DNA of 64,000 bases, taken from contig OX578133.1 in NCBI GenBank assembly GCA_951213105.1, positions 143,337,051 to 143,401,050 on the forward strand. Reading direction: 5' to 3'. The notes below the pieces were generated by a model that worked only from the letters and a program-made list of their open reading frames with translations, was not told the DNA's origin and searched no databases. The first letter of the stretch is position 1, and each line of letters opens with the position of its first letter. Positions 1-12,570 of the stretch are shown in pieces. The position numbers were made by a program, and so were the translations under genes. Source of the DNA: Amaurobius ferox (lineage: Eukaryota > Arthropoda > Arachnida > Araneae > Amaurobiidae).

Positions 1-1686
1 AGCCATACTTCCCATCCGCCTGCCTGCAGCATTTGTGCTATTAATATCCAAAGACACATGCGAATCGCCCATCTCTAATATTCAATTTGATTATTTCTTA
101 CACGACGCTCTATCGAAACATATGTACTGTACAATCCCCAAACAAATTGCAATTAATTTACGAACTCTCTAGACCCCTTAGCAAAACATACATGTTCCAT
201 GAACAGCAAAACTCAATATAGTTTGAATAGAGAATATTAAATTAATAATTTCCTCAAAGTGACACGTATTTATTTATCAATTTAGAGATGTTTTGTCAAT
301 TTTGCGACAATTTTCAAAAATTTCTAACGTGTCACTAAGATTGCCAATTTTCTCGTCAAATAGGGCGGTCAGGAAAACAGGCAAATACTATCGAAACATA
401 ATTCATATACCATCATACAATCAATTATTACTTCCTAGACCCAATAACAAAATGCAATTGCCTCGCGAACACTGAAACTCACTTTAATTTGAGTCAAGTT
501 TGTTAAATTAATAATTCCCATGAAACAGTAAGGCTTATCAACGAAATTTAATTTAAATTTCTGAGTTATTGAATTTTCATCCATCTGGTGTTGGTTTGGT
601 TAATTTAGCGTCGTTTTAATTAATTTAGCGACATTTTCGCCAAATGCATCGCCAAGATCGCAATTCCTTTTCATCAAGCATTCCGGAGGGATCGGGGTGA
701 TTATATATAGTATTTGCAGTCTTAATTTTGTGACTCGGCACATTTTGAATTCTAAGTGTGTATCCTACTGTAATGGGTGCGGTTGTATTTGTTTTGTTAT
801 CATAAATTTCATATAAATTAAGCATTTAAATAATGCATTAGTTAATGTATTTGTTCCTTTATTTCAACATTTGCCTATTTATGATTCCCATTTAAAAAAA
901 AACAAGGTTAGTTCTATTTTTCTCAATTGTAACAAATTGTAATAAGAAAACTTAATGTTTTCAAAACAAGCGATTATACGACTCTGAATATATATACACA
1001 CACTTACACATCAAAATAATGAATGTTGAATAACCTTTTAGCGTGATTAACAGAAATTATCTCGATTAATAGAATTCCATTGCAACGGGACAGAATGAAA
1101 AGTGAAACACATAGTGTGCTTTTTGTAATAATGAAATAAACATCCTCCATAAATAGCACAGTATATCCTGTCATGGCTTATAATTATATACATGAGACAC
1201 ACAGTATATGTATTATTCGGAGTGGGAACAGGCTACCAATAATTTGTTCTTGACTTTATCTTAGTCACCTTGGATACAGAAAAAAATTATGAAAAATGGG
1301 TGATTCAAATGATTCTAACTTATGGCATACTCTGAAGATACGTAAACAAACTAACAATTACTAAAAATATTAATATAAATTAAACTACATCTCTTTGAAA
1401 GTTAATAGAATTATCTGTTGTAAATCAATGGGTAATAGGTTTATTGATTTGGAACGCATCGCAACGTATATTACACTGTAAAAATATGCACGCTGCTGTC
1501 CAGTAAAATGAAGTCTATTGGAAACAAATGTGCTTTTTCACAAGAATGTGAATTTGACATTCTATGCAGTACATGCATGCGCCTTGAGCGCTATTTTACA
1601 ATATGCAAATATACTCAACCGATTGAAAGCAAATTGGATTCCAAAACGAGTTTTTACATAAATGTGAAAATAACGTTACTATTTTT
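1..1686. other. No gene seen; diverged internal duplication
   Basis: AT-rich sequence with no open frame that looks coding. About 165-262 and 425-525 resemble each other (shared CTAGACCC..., then TTAAATTAATAATT after a stretch of A/T-rich sequence), so an old local duplication is likely. From about 1570 on, the sequence resembles 9100-9264, the stretch before the next R1 repeat copy. Confidence 0.5.
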
Positions 1687-2297
1687 ACTTTCCTTATATG
1701 CATAGTATAATGTACAAAGAAAGTATTGTTAGAGAGTCGAAAATTCGAATTTGAGTTTTCGAGGGGAGAATACGTTTCAAGCATCCTGAACACAAATTAG
1801 ACGTTTTTGAGGTGATGTGTGTGTGGATGGGTGGGGAAACTCTATCTCACAAACGGGTCAAACGATTCGAATAAAATTTGGTACAAAAATCACAACCAGT
1901 GAATACTAGAAGCCTATTGTTTTTATGCGCAATCGAATATTCAGAACCCTCCTAAATTTTGAAACGAAATAAACGAAATCCCCAAAAAATTAAAACATTC
2001 AATACAGTTACGCAAATAATCATTTCTTATATAATTTTTCATTAAAAAACGATTGACATAAACTTTAGAGGGCTAGCATGAACCGTTCTCGAGATATTGC
2101 ACATTTTTCAAATACATGTATCAAAAAACACATACAATTAAAAAAAATATATTAACTATTGTGAAAACTGTTCACTTTTCAGATGTAATATTATGCGATA
2201 AATTTATTATCATCCTTCTCGTAGACCTAGCTCATTCCATTCGCAAAGGAAGAGACTTTGGGTAATAGCTTTGTAATTTGACGCCATTAGTCGTTTA

Positions 2298-3743
2298 TCT
2301 ATATAAATAAAAATGCAAATCTGTCTGTCTGTCTGTCTGTTTGTCACACCATCACGGGAGAACGGCTGAACCGAATTTGATGAAATTTTGTGGGTAGCCC
2401 AGAAATAGCCCCACTTAAAATTATATTTGTGTTTTGAGTTTCTACGACCAGTGGTTCTCGAGATATTAGTAAAAAACGAAATTTTTGTTTGTCTCATCAT
2501 CACGGAAAAACGGCTGAACCGAATTTAATGAAATTTGGTGAATAGCCTTGAAATATGCCCCCATAAATTTTGTCCAAGTTTCGAGTTTCTAAGACCTGGG
2601 GTTGTCGAGATATTAATGAAAAACGGAACTTTTTCCTAGGAGTTCTACTCCCTAACTCCGTGGTTTATCCAAACGAAAAGCTTGAAAATCGTTTGAAAGT
2701 GAATTAAAATTTAATCTCTGAGTTTGATGGGAGATTTTTGGCGTTAATTAGTCACTTTCTGAAAACATGAATTGTTTGCAACATGATTTAAAGGGGAAAT
2801 CTATCTCCATGGTTCATGGTTTATTTAAAACAAGCTTTTACGGAACAATGAGAAGTATAGAGAAATCAAAATCGTTATTTAATTTCGCAGTTTATGTTAT
2901 AAGACATGACATATTTAACATGTTATAAGATTCTATCTTATATCATGTTACTCAGAAACGCAATTAAATTAAATCTGTCTGTTAATTTTAATAATTATTT
3001 TTTCGATTTGAATAATAAATAAATGGATATAAAAATATATTTTAGAAAAGAACGATTTGATTTTTCTTATAGCATTTTTGACTGGATAATATCAATTACG
3101 GTCTTCAGGTTTAAAAATTATTATTATTTATATTTTCGGGGATTATTGATTCAAGGATTATTGATATTTTCAAATTATTATGCAATTATTTTATTATGAC
3201 AAAAATTGTTTAAACTCATATATTGTATGTTGTACGAATCTTCTAGAAATACGCGTGTATATCTTTTAATCTACGAGAATATAAGTAGTACAGGTATATT
3301 GACATATGTTTTGATATATATTGGCATATATTGGAATCAATTACGACCTTCTGGTATAAAGAGTAGGGATATTATTGATGTTTTCAATTTATTACGCCAT
3401 CTCTTTTATTTTGGCAAATATTTTTGAGACGCATATTGTAATACGGGTAATCTTCTACTAACACATTGGCATATTTTCTGATCTGCGACAATATAATTAG
3501 TACGGGGTTGCATATATTCATTCAATTCCTATTTTTTCTTCTGTAAATTTGCTTACAAAAGGGGGCAGGATGTTTTAATCTTCAGATCTGATCGTGAAGA
3601 TAATTTTGCATAGTGAGAACATATATTCTTAAACTTCTCTTTAGGAGCAATAAATTTAATATTTTAACAGAATTTGCACATGATTGCGAACTTTAAGTTT
3701 CTTTAAATTATACACTCCGTACGAATAACGGGTGTGCTGTTAG
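2298..3743 (+). mobile_element. Non-autonomous Helitron H1 (internally deleted)
   Basis: The 5' end reads TCTATATAAATAAAAATGC followed by (CTGT)n and an AACGGCTGAACCGAATTT motif, the usual start of invertebrate Helitrons. The 3' end is a hairpin (stem arms 3712-3720 and 3728-3735) followed by GCTGTTAG, a one-base variant of the CTAG terminus. The 5' base follows an A (2297), as expected for insertion between A and T. It carries no Rep/helicase protein. Compared with H3 it lacks most of the middle. It is the first of three direct copies. Confidence 0.75.
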
Positions 3744-5690
3744 TGGTTAATAAATTTTAACATTTTAGGAGGATATATCATGTTGCTCGGCATCGCAATT
3801 AAATTAAATGTGTTTGTTAATGTTTTTATTATTTTTTTTCGATTTAAATAATAAATAAATGGATATAAAAGTATATCTTATGAATGGACGGTTTGATTTT
3901 TCTTTTAATTATATTAATTGCTGACTGCGTACATCAATTTCATTTATTTTGGCAAAGAGTTTTCAAGCTTATATCGTATTTAGCTACTAAACTCATATAT
4001 TGTGTTTAGCCAATAAATTCATATAGCCGATTGTTGAAACAGAAAAAGAGTAGAGCGGGTATATCTTCTAATACAATTGTAGTGTTTTCATTTAGTATAT
4101 TGAAACGGGATAAGAATGTTTCATTCAGATCTGCAAATTCAAAGCTACGAATTTGGAGGGATATCGCTAATTTGACAACTTTTCTTAAACTTTGCCAAAT
4201 TGACGGAAATGTCGCCAAATTGATATAAACGACACACAAACAGCTGCCATAAACCTTCGGGTTGGTCGTGTGGCTCGGGTCTTCTACATATCAATGAAAT
4301 TTTTTTTTGTTTTGTTAGAAGAGAGTACTGAAATGATGTTTGGTTAGCATTTATCTGTCAGACCAACCATCCTACTTAGTAATACATTTAGCGAATTTTT
4401 AAAATGTCACCAAATTGATAAAAATGTTTTCAAATCTATAAAAATATCTTGAAATTGATAAAATTGCGCTACATAAATGATATTAATTGTTTTTTGTTAG
4501 GGGATAGTATTGTGATGATATTTCGTCAATTTGTCGCAAAGTGGAACTGTCAGTTCTACAGTCCCACTTGGCGATAAATTTGGCGATTTTTTAAAATGTC
4601 GCTAATTTGACGAAACTGTCGCCAAATGTTCCATAGAAATATAACTATTTAGACGATATTTTTTCTACCAATTTATTTGAAGCAAATGATATCATGTCGC
4701 TTAGCAACGGATTTAAATCCAATGTGTTTATGCGGCAGACGATTTTTATTAAATCCTTTCCGATTTGAATAATGAAGATATGTATATAAAATAAATTTCA
4801 TTGCCATTTCATTTTGGACTGGATAATATCAATTATACTCTTCAGGTTTAAACATTATTATTATTGATATTTTCCGGAATTATTGATTCAGGGATTATTG
4901 ATATTTTTAAGTTATTACGCCATTGTTTTATTGCGGCAAAAATTGCTAACACACGCATATTGTACGTTGTACGAGTAATCTTCTAGGAATGCACGGGAAA
5001 TCTTCTAACCTACGAGAATATAAGTAGTACAGGTATATTGGCATATATTTTGACATATATTGGCATATATATTGGAATCAAGTACAGTCTTCTGGTATGA
5101 AGATTAAGGGGATTAATTATATATTCAATTTATTACGTCGTCTGTTGTATTTTACCAAAAAACATTTGTGACTCATATTGCAAAACGGGTAATCTTCTAC
5201 TAATAATCGGACATTATAAGTAGTACGTGTATATCTTCACATATAATTTTAGCACTTTAATTTTGACATGTAATGGAATAAATGACTGTCTTCAGATTTA
5301 AAGATTACGGGTTTATTTGTATTTTCAATTTATACATGTAATCTACTAATACAGGTTATATTTTCTAATATTCGCGTATATAATTAGTACGGGTCCCATA
5401 CAATTTTAACGCTTTTATTTTGCATATATTGATTCAATTCCATATTTTTTTTATATTTGCTTACATAAGGGGTCCAAGATGTTTTATTCTTCAGATATGT
5501 CCATGAAGATAATTTTATATAGCGAGAACAGAGATTCTTAAACTTCTTTTTAGGAGCATTATATTAAATATTTTAACAAAATATTTTGATTAAACATGTC
5601 ATTTAGTATACTATAAGAATTTGGGCATGATTATGAATTTCAAGTTTCTTTATATTATATACTCCGTACGAAGAACGGGTATGCTGCTAG
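3744..5690 (+). mobile_element. Non-autonomous Helitron H2 (5' truncated)
   Basis: This copy is collinear with 6290-7939 of H3 and ends with the same hairpin (5659-5667 with 5675-5682) and GCTGCTAG at 5683-5690. It lacks the roughly 600 bp of 5' terminal sequence seen in H3; instead its homology begins directly after the H1 3' end. It contains stretches with GCCAAATTGA-like repeats also present in the surrounding R1 repeat, and no protein-coding sequence. The direct junction to H3 (CTAG then TCTATATA at 5691) is a head-to-tail arrangement with no spacer. Confidence 0.75.
5659..5690 (+). other. Helitron 3' hairpin and CTAG end
   Basis: An ATAC-T-CCGT arm pairs with ACGGGTAT across a 7-nt loop, giving 8 pairs with one bulged T, 8 nt before the element end. 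Identical structures are at 7908-7939 (H3). H1 has the same hairpin at 3712-3743 with ACAC/GTGT replacing ATAC/GTAT, which keeps the pairing. Confidence 0.75.
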
Positions 5691-7939
5691 TCTATATATA
5701 TAAAATTGAAAATCTGTCTGTCTGTCTGTCTGTTTGTCCCATCATCACGAGAGAACGGCTGAACCGAATTTCATGAAATTTTGTAGATAGCTTGGAAATA
5801 GCCCCACTTAAAATTTAGTCTATGTTTGGAGTTTCTACGACCAGTGGTTCTCGAGATATTAGTAAAAAACGAAACTTTCGTTTGTCTCATCATCACGAGA
5901 GAACGGCTGAACTGAATTTAATGAAATTTTGTGAGTAGCCTTGAAATAGCCCCCTATAAATTTTGTCCATGTTTCGGATTTCTAAGACTAGGGGTTGTCG
6001 AGATATTAATGAAAAATGGAACTTTTTCCTGGGAGTTCTACTCTCTAACTCCGTGGTTTATCCAAACGGAAAGGATGAAAATTGTTTGTTTAACACGTCA
6101 AAGAGAAATAAAACTCTATTTCTGAGTTTGGTGAAGATATTTTGCGCTAATTAGTCACTATCTGAAAGCATGAATTGTTTGAAACATGAATTTAAATGGA
6201 AAAATCTACCTCCATGGCTTATATTTTTCACAAGCTTTTACTCAACGATGAAAAGTATAAAGAAATCTAAATGGTTATTTAATTTCGCATTTTATGAGGA
6301 AGGTTTCTATCTTATATCATGTTGCTCGGCAACGGAATGAAATTAAATGTGTTGTTAATATCTATTACTATTTTTTTTATTTGTATAGTAAATAAATGGG
6401 TGTAAAAATATATTTTATAAATGAACGGTTTGATTGTTCTTTTAATTATATATACTGCGGACTGCGTACATCACTTTCATTTATTTTAGCAAAGAGGTTT
6501 CAAGCTCATATATTGTGTTTCGCTAATAAACTCATATATTGTGTTTACCCAATAAATTCATTTAGCCGATTGTTGAAGCAGAAAAAGAGTAGAACGGGTG
6601 TATGTATCTTCTAATACAATTTTACTGTTTTCATTTAGTATATACAAACGGGATCAGGATATTTTATTCTTGAGATCTGCAAATTCAGAGCTACGAATTT
6701 AGAGGAATATCTCTAAATAACTTGGTAACTTTCTTAAACTTTACCAAATTAGTGGAAATGTCTCCAAATTGATAAAAATGACCCAAATCAATGAAATTAA
6801 ATTTGTTTTTTTAGAATAAAGTACTGAAATGAAGTTTCTGTAGCATTTGTCGGTCAGTCCATCCATCCTACTTAGTAACACATTTAAGGAATTTTTTTTA
6901 ATATCACCAAATTGGTAAAAGTATTTTTTAATCCATAAAAATATTAAGAAATTGATAAAATCGCGCTTAATAAATGAAATTAATTGTGTTTTGTTAGGGA
7001 ATAGTATTGTGATGATGTTTCGTCAGTTTGTCGCAAAATGGGACTATCAGTTCTACAGTCCCACTTGGCGATAAATTTGACGATTTTTTAAGTTATAGCT
7101 AAATTGACGAACATGTCGCCAAGCCTTCCATGGAGATTGCATTATTCAGATGATATGATTTCCATCAATTTATTTAAAGCAAATGATATCATGTCGCTTA
7201 GCAACGGATCCAATATGTTATGCGGCATATGATTTTTATTAAATCTTTTCCGATTTGAATAGTAAAAATATGTATATAAAATAAATTTCATTGACATTGA
7301 ATTTTTGACTGGATATTATCAATTACGGTCTTCAGGTTTAAACATCATTATTATTGATATTTTTGGGGACTGTTGATTCAGGGATTACTGATATTTTCAA
7401 ATATGGAATTGTTTTATTATGACGAGAATTGCTGAAACTCATATATAGTACGTTGTACGAGTAATCTTCTACAAATGCATGGGTATATCTTCCAATCTAC
7501 GAGAATATAAGTAGTACAGGTATATTGGCATATATTTTGATATATATTGGCATATATTCGAATCAATTACGACCTTCTGGTATTAAGATTACGGGGATTT
7601 TTGATACTTTCAATTTTTTACGTCATCTCTTTTATTTTGGCCAATATTTTTGAGACCCATATTGCAATACGTGTAAGCTTCTACTAACACACTGCCATAT
7701 TTTCTAATCTGCGACAATATAGTATTCCTTTTTTTTTTGTAAATTTGCTTACAAAAGGGGCCAGGATGTTTTATTCTTCAGATCTGTCCGTGAAGATAAT
7801 TTTGCATAGTGAGAACAGATATTCTTAAACTTCTCTTTATGAGCAATAAATTTAATATTTTAACAGAATTTGCACATGATTGCGAATTATAAATTTCTTT
7901 ATATTTTATACTCCGTACGAAGAACGGGTATGCTGCTAG
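5691..7939 (+). mobile_element. Non-autonomous Helitron H3 (full length)
   Basis: The most complete of the three copies (2249 bp). It starts TCTATATATATAAAATTG, then (CTGT)n and the AACGGCTGAACCGAATTT block (a second such block follows at about 5900), and ends with a hairpin (7908-7916 with 7924-7931) and GCTGCTAG at 7932-7939. The next base is T (7940), completing an A/T target. No Rep or helicase motifs are present, so mobilisation would depend on a Helitron elsewhere in the genome. Confidence 0.8.
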
Positions 7940-8039
7940 TCTATTATAAGATTAACCTATTTCTCCATAAACAATGCCTCGCGAAATTTTGACGGCGAAT
8001 TTGGCGGAATAGCGCCAACTTGACGCGTTTTTTAAATGT

Positions 8040-8780
8040 TGCCAAATTGACGAAAATATCCCCAAATTGATAAAAATGTCACCAAATCCATAAAAATTAC
8101 GTTAAATAAATGAAATTGAAGACTAATTGATGGAAATCCGATATCTTGGAAAGAATAATAATCAACTATAAGAAAATATACTTTGGGTAATAGTTTTGTA
8201 TTTGGACTCTATTAGTCGTTTATCTGCAATAAGAATAACATATTTCTCTGACCATAATGCTTCACGAAATTTTAGCGACGAATTCGGTGGAATATCGCCA
8301 ACTTGACGAGTTTTTGAAATGTCGCCAAATAGATTAAAATGTCGCCAAATTGATAAGTATGACGCTAAATCACTGAAAATGACTACTAATTGATTAAAAT
8401 TCAATATTTTGGAAAGAATATGACTCTACCAAAAGATTCCGTCTGTAACGCTTGGCAAAATTCAGGTGAGGAAATTTGGCGGCATATCGCCAACCTGGCG
8501 ACTTTTTTAAATGTTGCCATATTGACGAAACTGTTGCCAAATTGATAAAAATATTATCAAATTGATAAAAATGTTATCAAATTGATAAACATGCCTTCAA
8601 ATTGATAAAAATGACGCTAAATGGGATGCAATATTTTGCAAATTTATAATTCCGACATATAATGGGCATACCTTTTTTATATAAGAAATGCTCTTCTAAA
8701 TATTGCCATCTTGGCGATATTTGGCAACACATTTACGAAAATATCGTCAAAATTGTAAAAATGACTTCAAGTTAATGAAA
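8040..8780 (+). repeat. Degenerate ~20-bp quasi-tandem repeats in R1
   Basis: Phrases such as AATTGATAAAAATGTCGCC and GCCAAATTGACGAAAATG recur about every 20 bp here, at 10080-10780 in copy B, and in reverse complement at 43600-43920, 44400-44520, 49680-50170 and 60060-60560. They form the middle of R1. Repeated stops and variable spacing argue against coding. Confidence 0.7.
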
Positions 8781-9264
8781 ATGAAGCCTAATTGATGAAT
8801 TTATTATTAAAATATTTAAATATATGGACTACATTGCTTATTGAGGATGCTATCAAAATTGATAATTGTTAATTTAACGTTGCGTAAAATATAAGTTAAT
8901 TGGGTACGAAATAGTTTCAGTAGTTATCATCCGGATGTACAATTTACTGCACCAAATGTACAATTTAACGTCACAAACACTGTGCAGGAGATCTTTTCAT
9001 CACTTTTCACAGTTAAAGAAGTAAATTCGTTTCATTATATAAGGAAAGTCATGTGCTGTCCACATCAGATTTTTATTTTAAGATTTAATTTCTGTCGTAC
9101 GCGGAACACTCATGCGCATATTGCCTTATTTTACAATGTACTGAAACGATTAAAAGCATATTAGATACAAAGGTAACTTTTCCATATATGTGAAAACAAC
9201 GTTACTATTTTTATATTGAAATGTAACTTCTGCCATAAGCAGAATACGCATGTTTTTCATTATT

Positions 9265-11020
9265 ACTTTCCTTATATACATAGTATAATGTATAAGGAAA
9301 GTATTGCGACGGGGTAGAAAATTCGAATTCGTAATTTAAAGCCATTAGTCTTTTATCTACCATAAAACTAATCTATTTCTCCATAAATAATGATTGGCGA
9401 AATTTTGGCGGCGAATTTGGGGGAGCACGTTTCAAGCATCCCGAACACGAATCAGACGTTTTTGAAGTGATGTCTGTGTGTGTGTGTGTGTGTGAACGTA
9501 TGTATGTGTATGTGCCGTGAATCTGTAAAGACAATATCTCGCGAACGAATCAACCAATCCAATCAAAATTTGGTACAAAAATCACAATCAGTCAATACTG
9601 GAAGCCTATTATTTTGACATGCAATCGAATGTTCAGAACCCTCCTAAATTTTTAAATGAAATATTAAAAACATCATCATGGAATTAAAACATTCAATAAA
9701 GTTACGTAAATAATCATTTCTTATGTAATTTTTGATTACAAAGCGATTGACTTAAATTTTAAAACGCTAGCATGAACTGTTCTCGAGATATTACACATTA
9801 ATCTGAAAACCACATAAAATTAAAAAAATATATTAACTATTGTGAAATCTGCTCACTTTTCATATATAATATTATACGATAAATTTATTGTCATCACTCT
9901 CGTAGATTTTGCACTTTCCATTCACGAGAGAAGACACTTTGGGTAACAGCTTTGTAATTTGACGTCATTAGCCGTTTATGTACCATAAGACTAACCTATT
10001 TCCCCATAAGCAATGCTTGGCGAAATTTTGGCGCGAATTTGATGGACTCTTGCCAACTTGGCGAATTTTTTAAATGCTGCCAAATTGACGAAAATATCTC
10101 CAAATTTATAAAAATGACGTTAAATCAATGAAAATGAAGACTAATTGATGAAAATCCAATATCTTGGGATGAATAAGAATTTACTGTAAGAGAAGATACT
10201 TTGGGTGATAGTTTTGTATTTGGACGCCGTTAGTCGCTTACTGCTATAAGAATAGCCTATTTCTCTGACCATAATGCTTGAAGAAATTTTAGCGACGGAT
10301 TAGTCGGAATATTGCCAATTTGGCAAGTTTTTGAAATGTCGCTAAATTAATAAAAATGTCGCCAAATTGATAAGATTGACGCTAAATTAATGAAAATGAC
10401 AACTAATTGATTAAAATTAAATATTTTGGAAAGAATTCAAGATTCTACCATAAGACTGACTCCGTCTGTAACGATTGGCAAAAATCTGGCTACGAAATTT
10501 GGCGGCATATCGCCAACTTGGCGACATTTTAAATGTTTCCAAATTGACGAAAGTGTTGTCAAATTGATAAAAATGTTATCAAATTAATAAAATTGGCGCC
10601 AACTTGATAAAAATGGCGCCAAATAGGATGAAATATTTTTCAAATTTTTAATTCCATCATATGATGTGCATACTTTTTTTTATATAAGGAATGTTCTTCT
10701 AAATATCGCCGGCTTGGCGATATTTGACTCCAGATTGACGAAAACATCTTCAAAATGAAACCAAGTTAATGAAAATGACGCCTAATTGATGAATTTATTA
10801 TTAAAATATGTAAATATATAGACTATATTGCTTACTGACGATGCTATCAATATTGATATTTGTTGATGAATGGGTACGAAATAGTTTTAGATGTTGTCAT
10901 CCGGATGTACAATTTACCGGGTCAAATATACTATTTAAGGTTACAAACACTGTACCGTGGATCTTTATGTCACATTTTTATATTTAAAAAATTAATTCAT
11001 TGTATTAAATAAGAAAAGAC
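9265..11020 (+). repeat. R1 repeat copy B
   Basis: A second direct copy of R1. The left end is a nearly perfect 40-bp palindrome, 9264-9303 (TACTTTCCTTATATAC...GGAAAGTA). The right end is degenerate (AAATAAGAAAAGACATG around 11007-11023) and is followed by the family's TGCTGCCCACATCAGA. The middle is unbroken at 9951-10030, so it shows what copy A looked like before its Helitron insertion. Confidence 0.7.
9331..9424 (+). repeat. Segment copied from R1 interior into its left end
   Basis: Between the ATTCGAATTC and ACGTTTCAAGCATCC blocks of copy B lies about 94 bp that copies an internal R1 segment (compare 9951-10040: TAATTTGACG, CCATAAGACTAACC, GGCGAAATTTTGGCG). No other left end in this window has it. 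Confidence 0.65.
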
Positions 11021-11599
11021 ATGTGCTGCCCACATCAGATTTTTTACAATATGCACACATTCTCATACTATTAAAACTAGTTGGATGCAATCGAATCCCC
11101 ATTATAAAAGTTATATATACGAAACAAAGTCGCTAGTTTTTAAAACTTCTAAAATATTACATGCATCCACATTTGTTAAGTAAATATCAATTGTGAACGT
11201 TATTGCTGTTTACACCAAATTAAACATACTGAGATAATTTAAAATGGAAAATTAAAAATAATTCAGAGTAACTTGATGCATTGTGCTCCAACTGAGCATT
11301 TCAAATCTAAATTATATTCCAGGTAAGCTTCAAAATGCGTGGAAGTTAATAGTGCAACAATATACTGCTAACATACTTGTTTGTCTTTTTCTCAATAAAG
11401 AAACAGACGTTGTTATTTTAGATAATCTCTTATCGACCTCTGAACCTCGAGGGAGGGAAAATGCGGAAAATTCTATGTTATATAGTAGAGATATTGTTAA
11501 CAAGAGCGAAATAGAATGTTTTTCGTATGTTTTCTGAGCAAACATTGATATTTAAAATTGAATTTTGCCATGAAGTAGATAGACAGTTTCTTGAATTGC
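11021..11599. other. No gene seen
   Basis: Unique-looking AT-rich sequence. Short overlapping open frames on both strands around 11283-11545 show no recognisable motif. Confidence 0.4.
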
Positions 11600-11727
<128 letters not shown>

Positions 11728-11843
11728 TAAAAAATTAAGGATACTTTGCAAATGTAAAAAAAAATGACTAAATAGGAATGACAATGCAAAATACATTTAA
11801 TTTATTGCGCAAATGCAGCTAATAAATAAAATGATTTCAATAG

Positions 11844-12448
11844 TAATAAAAGTTTGAAAGTCCAATGAAAGAAAAGTAAGAAGCTGTAACTCGGAAAACC
11901 TAACTTTCTAACAAGCTTACAATATAAAAGTATAAATCAGCAAATCTTCAATCAAATGGAAAAAAATACAAATTTCAAATCATCGAGTTAAAGAAAATTA
12001 TCAAAAATCCATGGTATGGAATCGATAAAAGAAAAACAGATAAAATCCAGGTATTAATGCTATACACGTGGACAAGGTCTAGGCCTAAATCATGGATTTG
12101 TTCACTTCTTCAAAACTCTTCCTCAGGTCCAAGTGTTTTGTAGAAGCAAACACAAAAAATGTATGTTTCTGAAGAAATAGATAGATTATATCTATAAACT
12201 ATTTCTACTTGGACAACATATATAAAGAAGAAAAAATAAAAGGTAACAAGAATACCTGGAATATAACACAACAAATGCACGAATCTGTAGAACCCGGGAA
12301 CCCAGAATGAAGAGACCAGTGTTGCCATTCTCAAAGGAAAAAGATATGATCTACTGTTGCCATTCGTAAGAAATAAATAACAGTAATGTGAAAAGGTAAG
12401 AATTAGTGATAATATACAATCAGAGCAACAATAAGGAGGGGCAAATAA
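11844..12448 (+). repeat. Left arm of 0.6-kb inverted repeat flanking PLE remnant
   Basis: About 605 bp that reappear in reverse complement at 14583-15186 with few differences by eye. The shared blocks include ACACGTGGACAAGGTCTAGG, TCTTCCTCAGGTCCAAGTG and CAACAATAAGGAGGGGC. The arms enclose a reverse-oriented PLE reverse-transcriptase fragment. PLEs are known to carry LTR-like repeats (pLTRs) in direct or inverted arrangement, so these are probably inverted pLTRs. Confidence 0.8.
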
Positions 12449-12570
12449 TAGAAAGGCAAATGTTTAAGTGGATATAAAAATAAAATATTATTAAAACAAG
12501 AGTATAGAGATGTCAGGCTAATATAAAAACTATAAATAGAATGCATGAAAATCCAGCTAATCTAAATTTT

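Larger units (their letters stand above)
1687..9049 (+). repeat. R1 repeat copy A, split by Helitron array
   Basis: This is one copy of an unclassified dispersed repeat, called R1 here. It begins with a palindromic end (TTACTTTCC...GAAAGTA around 1685-1725) followed by a GTCGAAAATTCGAATT stretch, and ends with TATATAAGGAAAGT at 9036-9049 followed by CATGTGCTGTCCACATCAGA. Start and end match as inverted 14-mers (ACTTTCCTTATAT, one mismatch here). Without the 5642-bp Helitron block at 2298-7939 it is about 1.72 kb, close to copy B (about 1.76 kb). There is no protein-coding capacity, so it would be non-autonomous if it is a DNA transposon. The superfamily is unknown. Confidence 0.7.

Noticed and set aside
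8040..8780. CRISPR-like array of ~20-bp units
   Set aside because: The units are degenerate with no unique spacers of constant length, and the context is a eukaryotic dispersed repeat.
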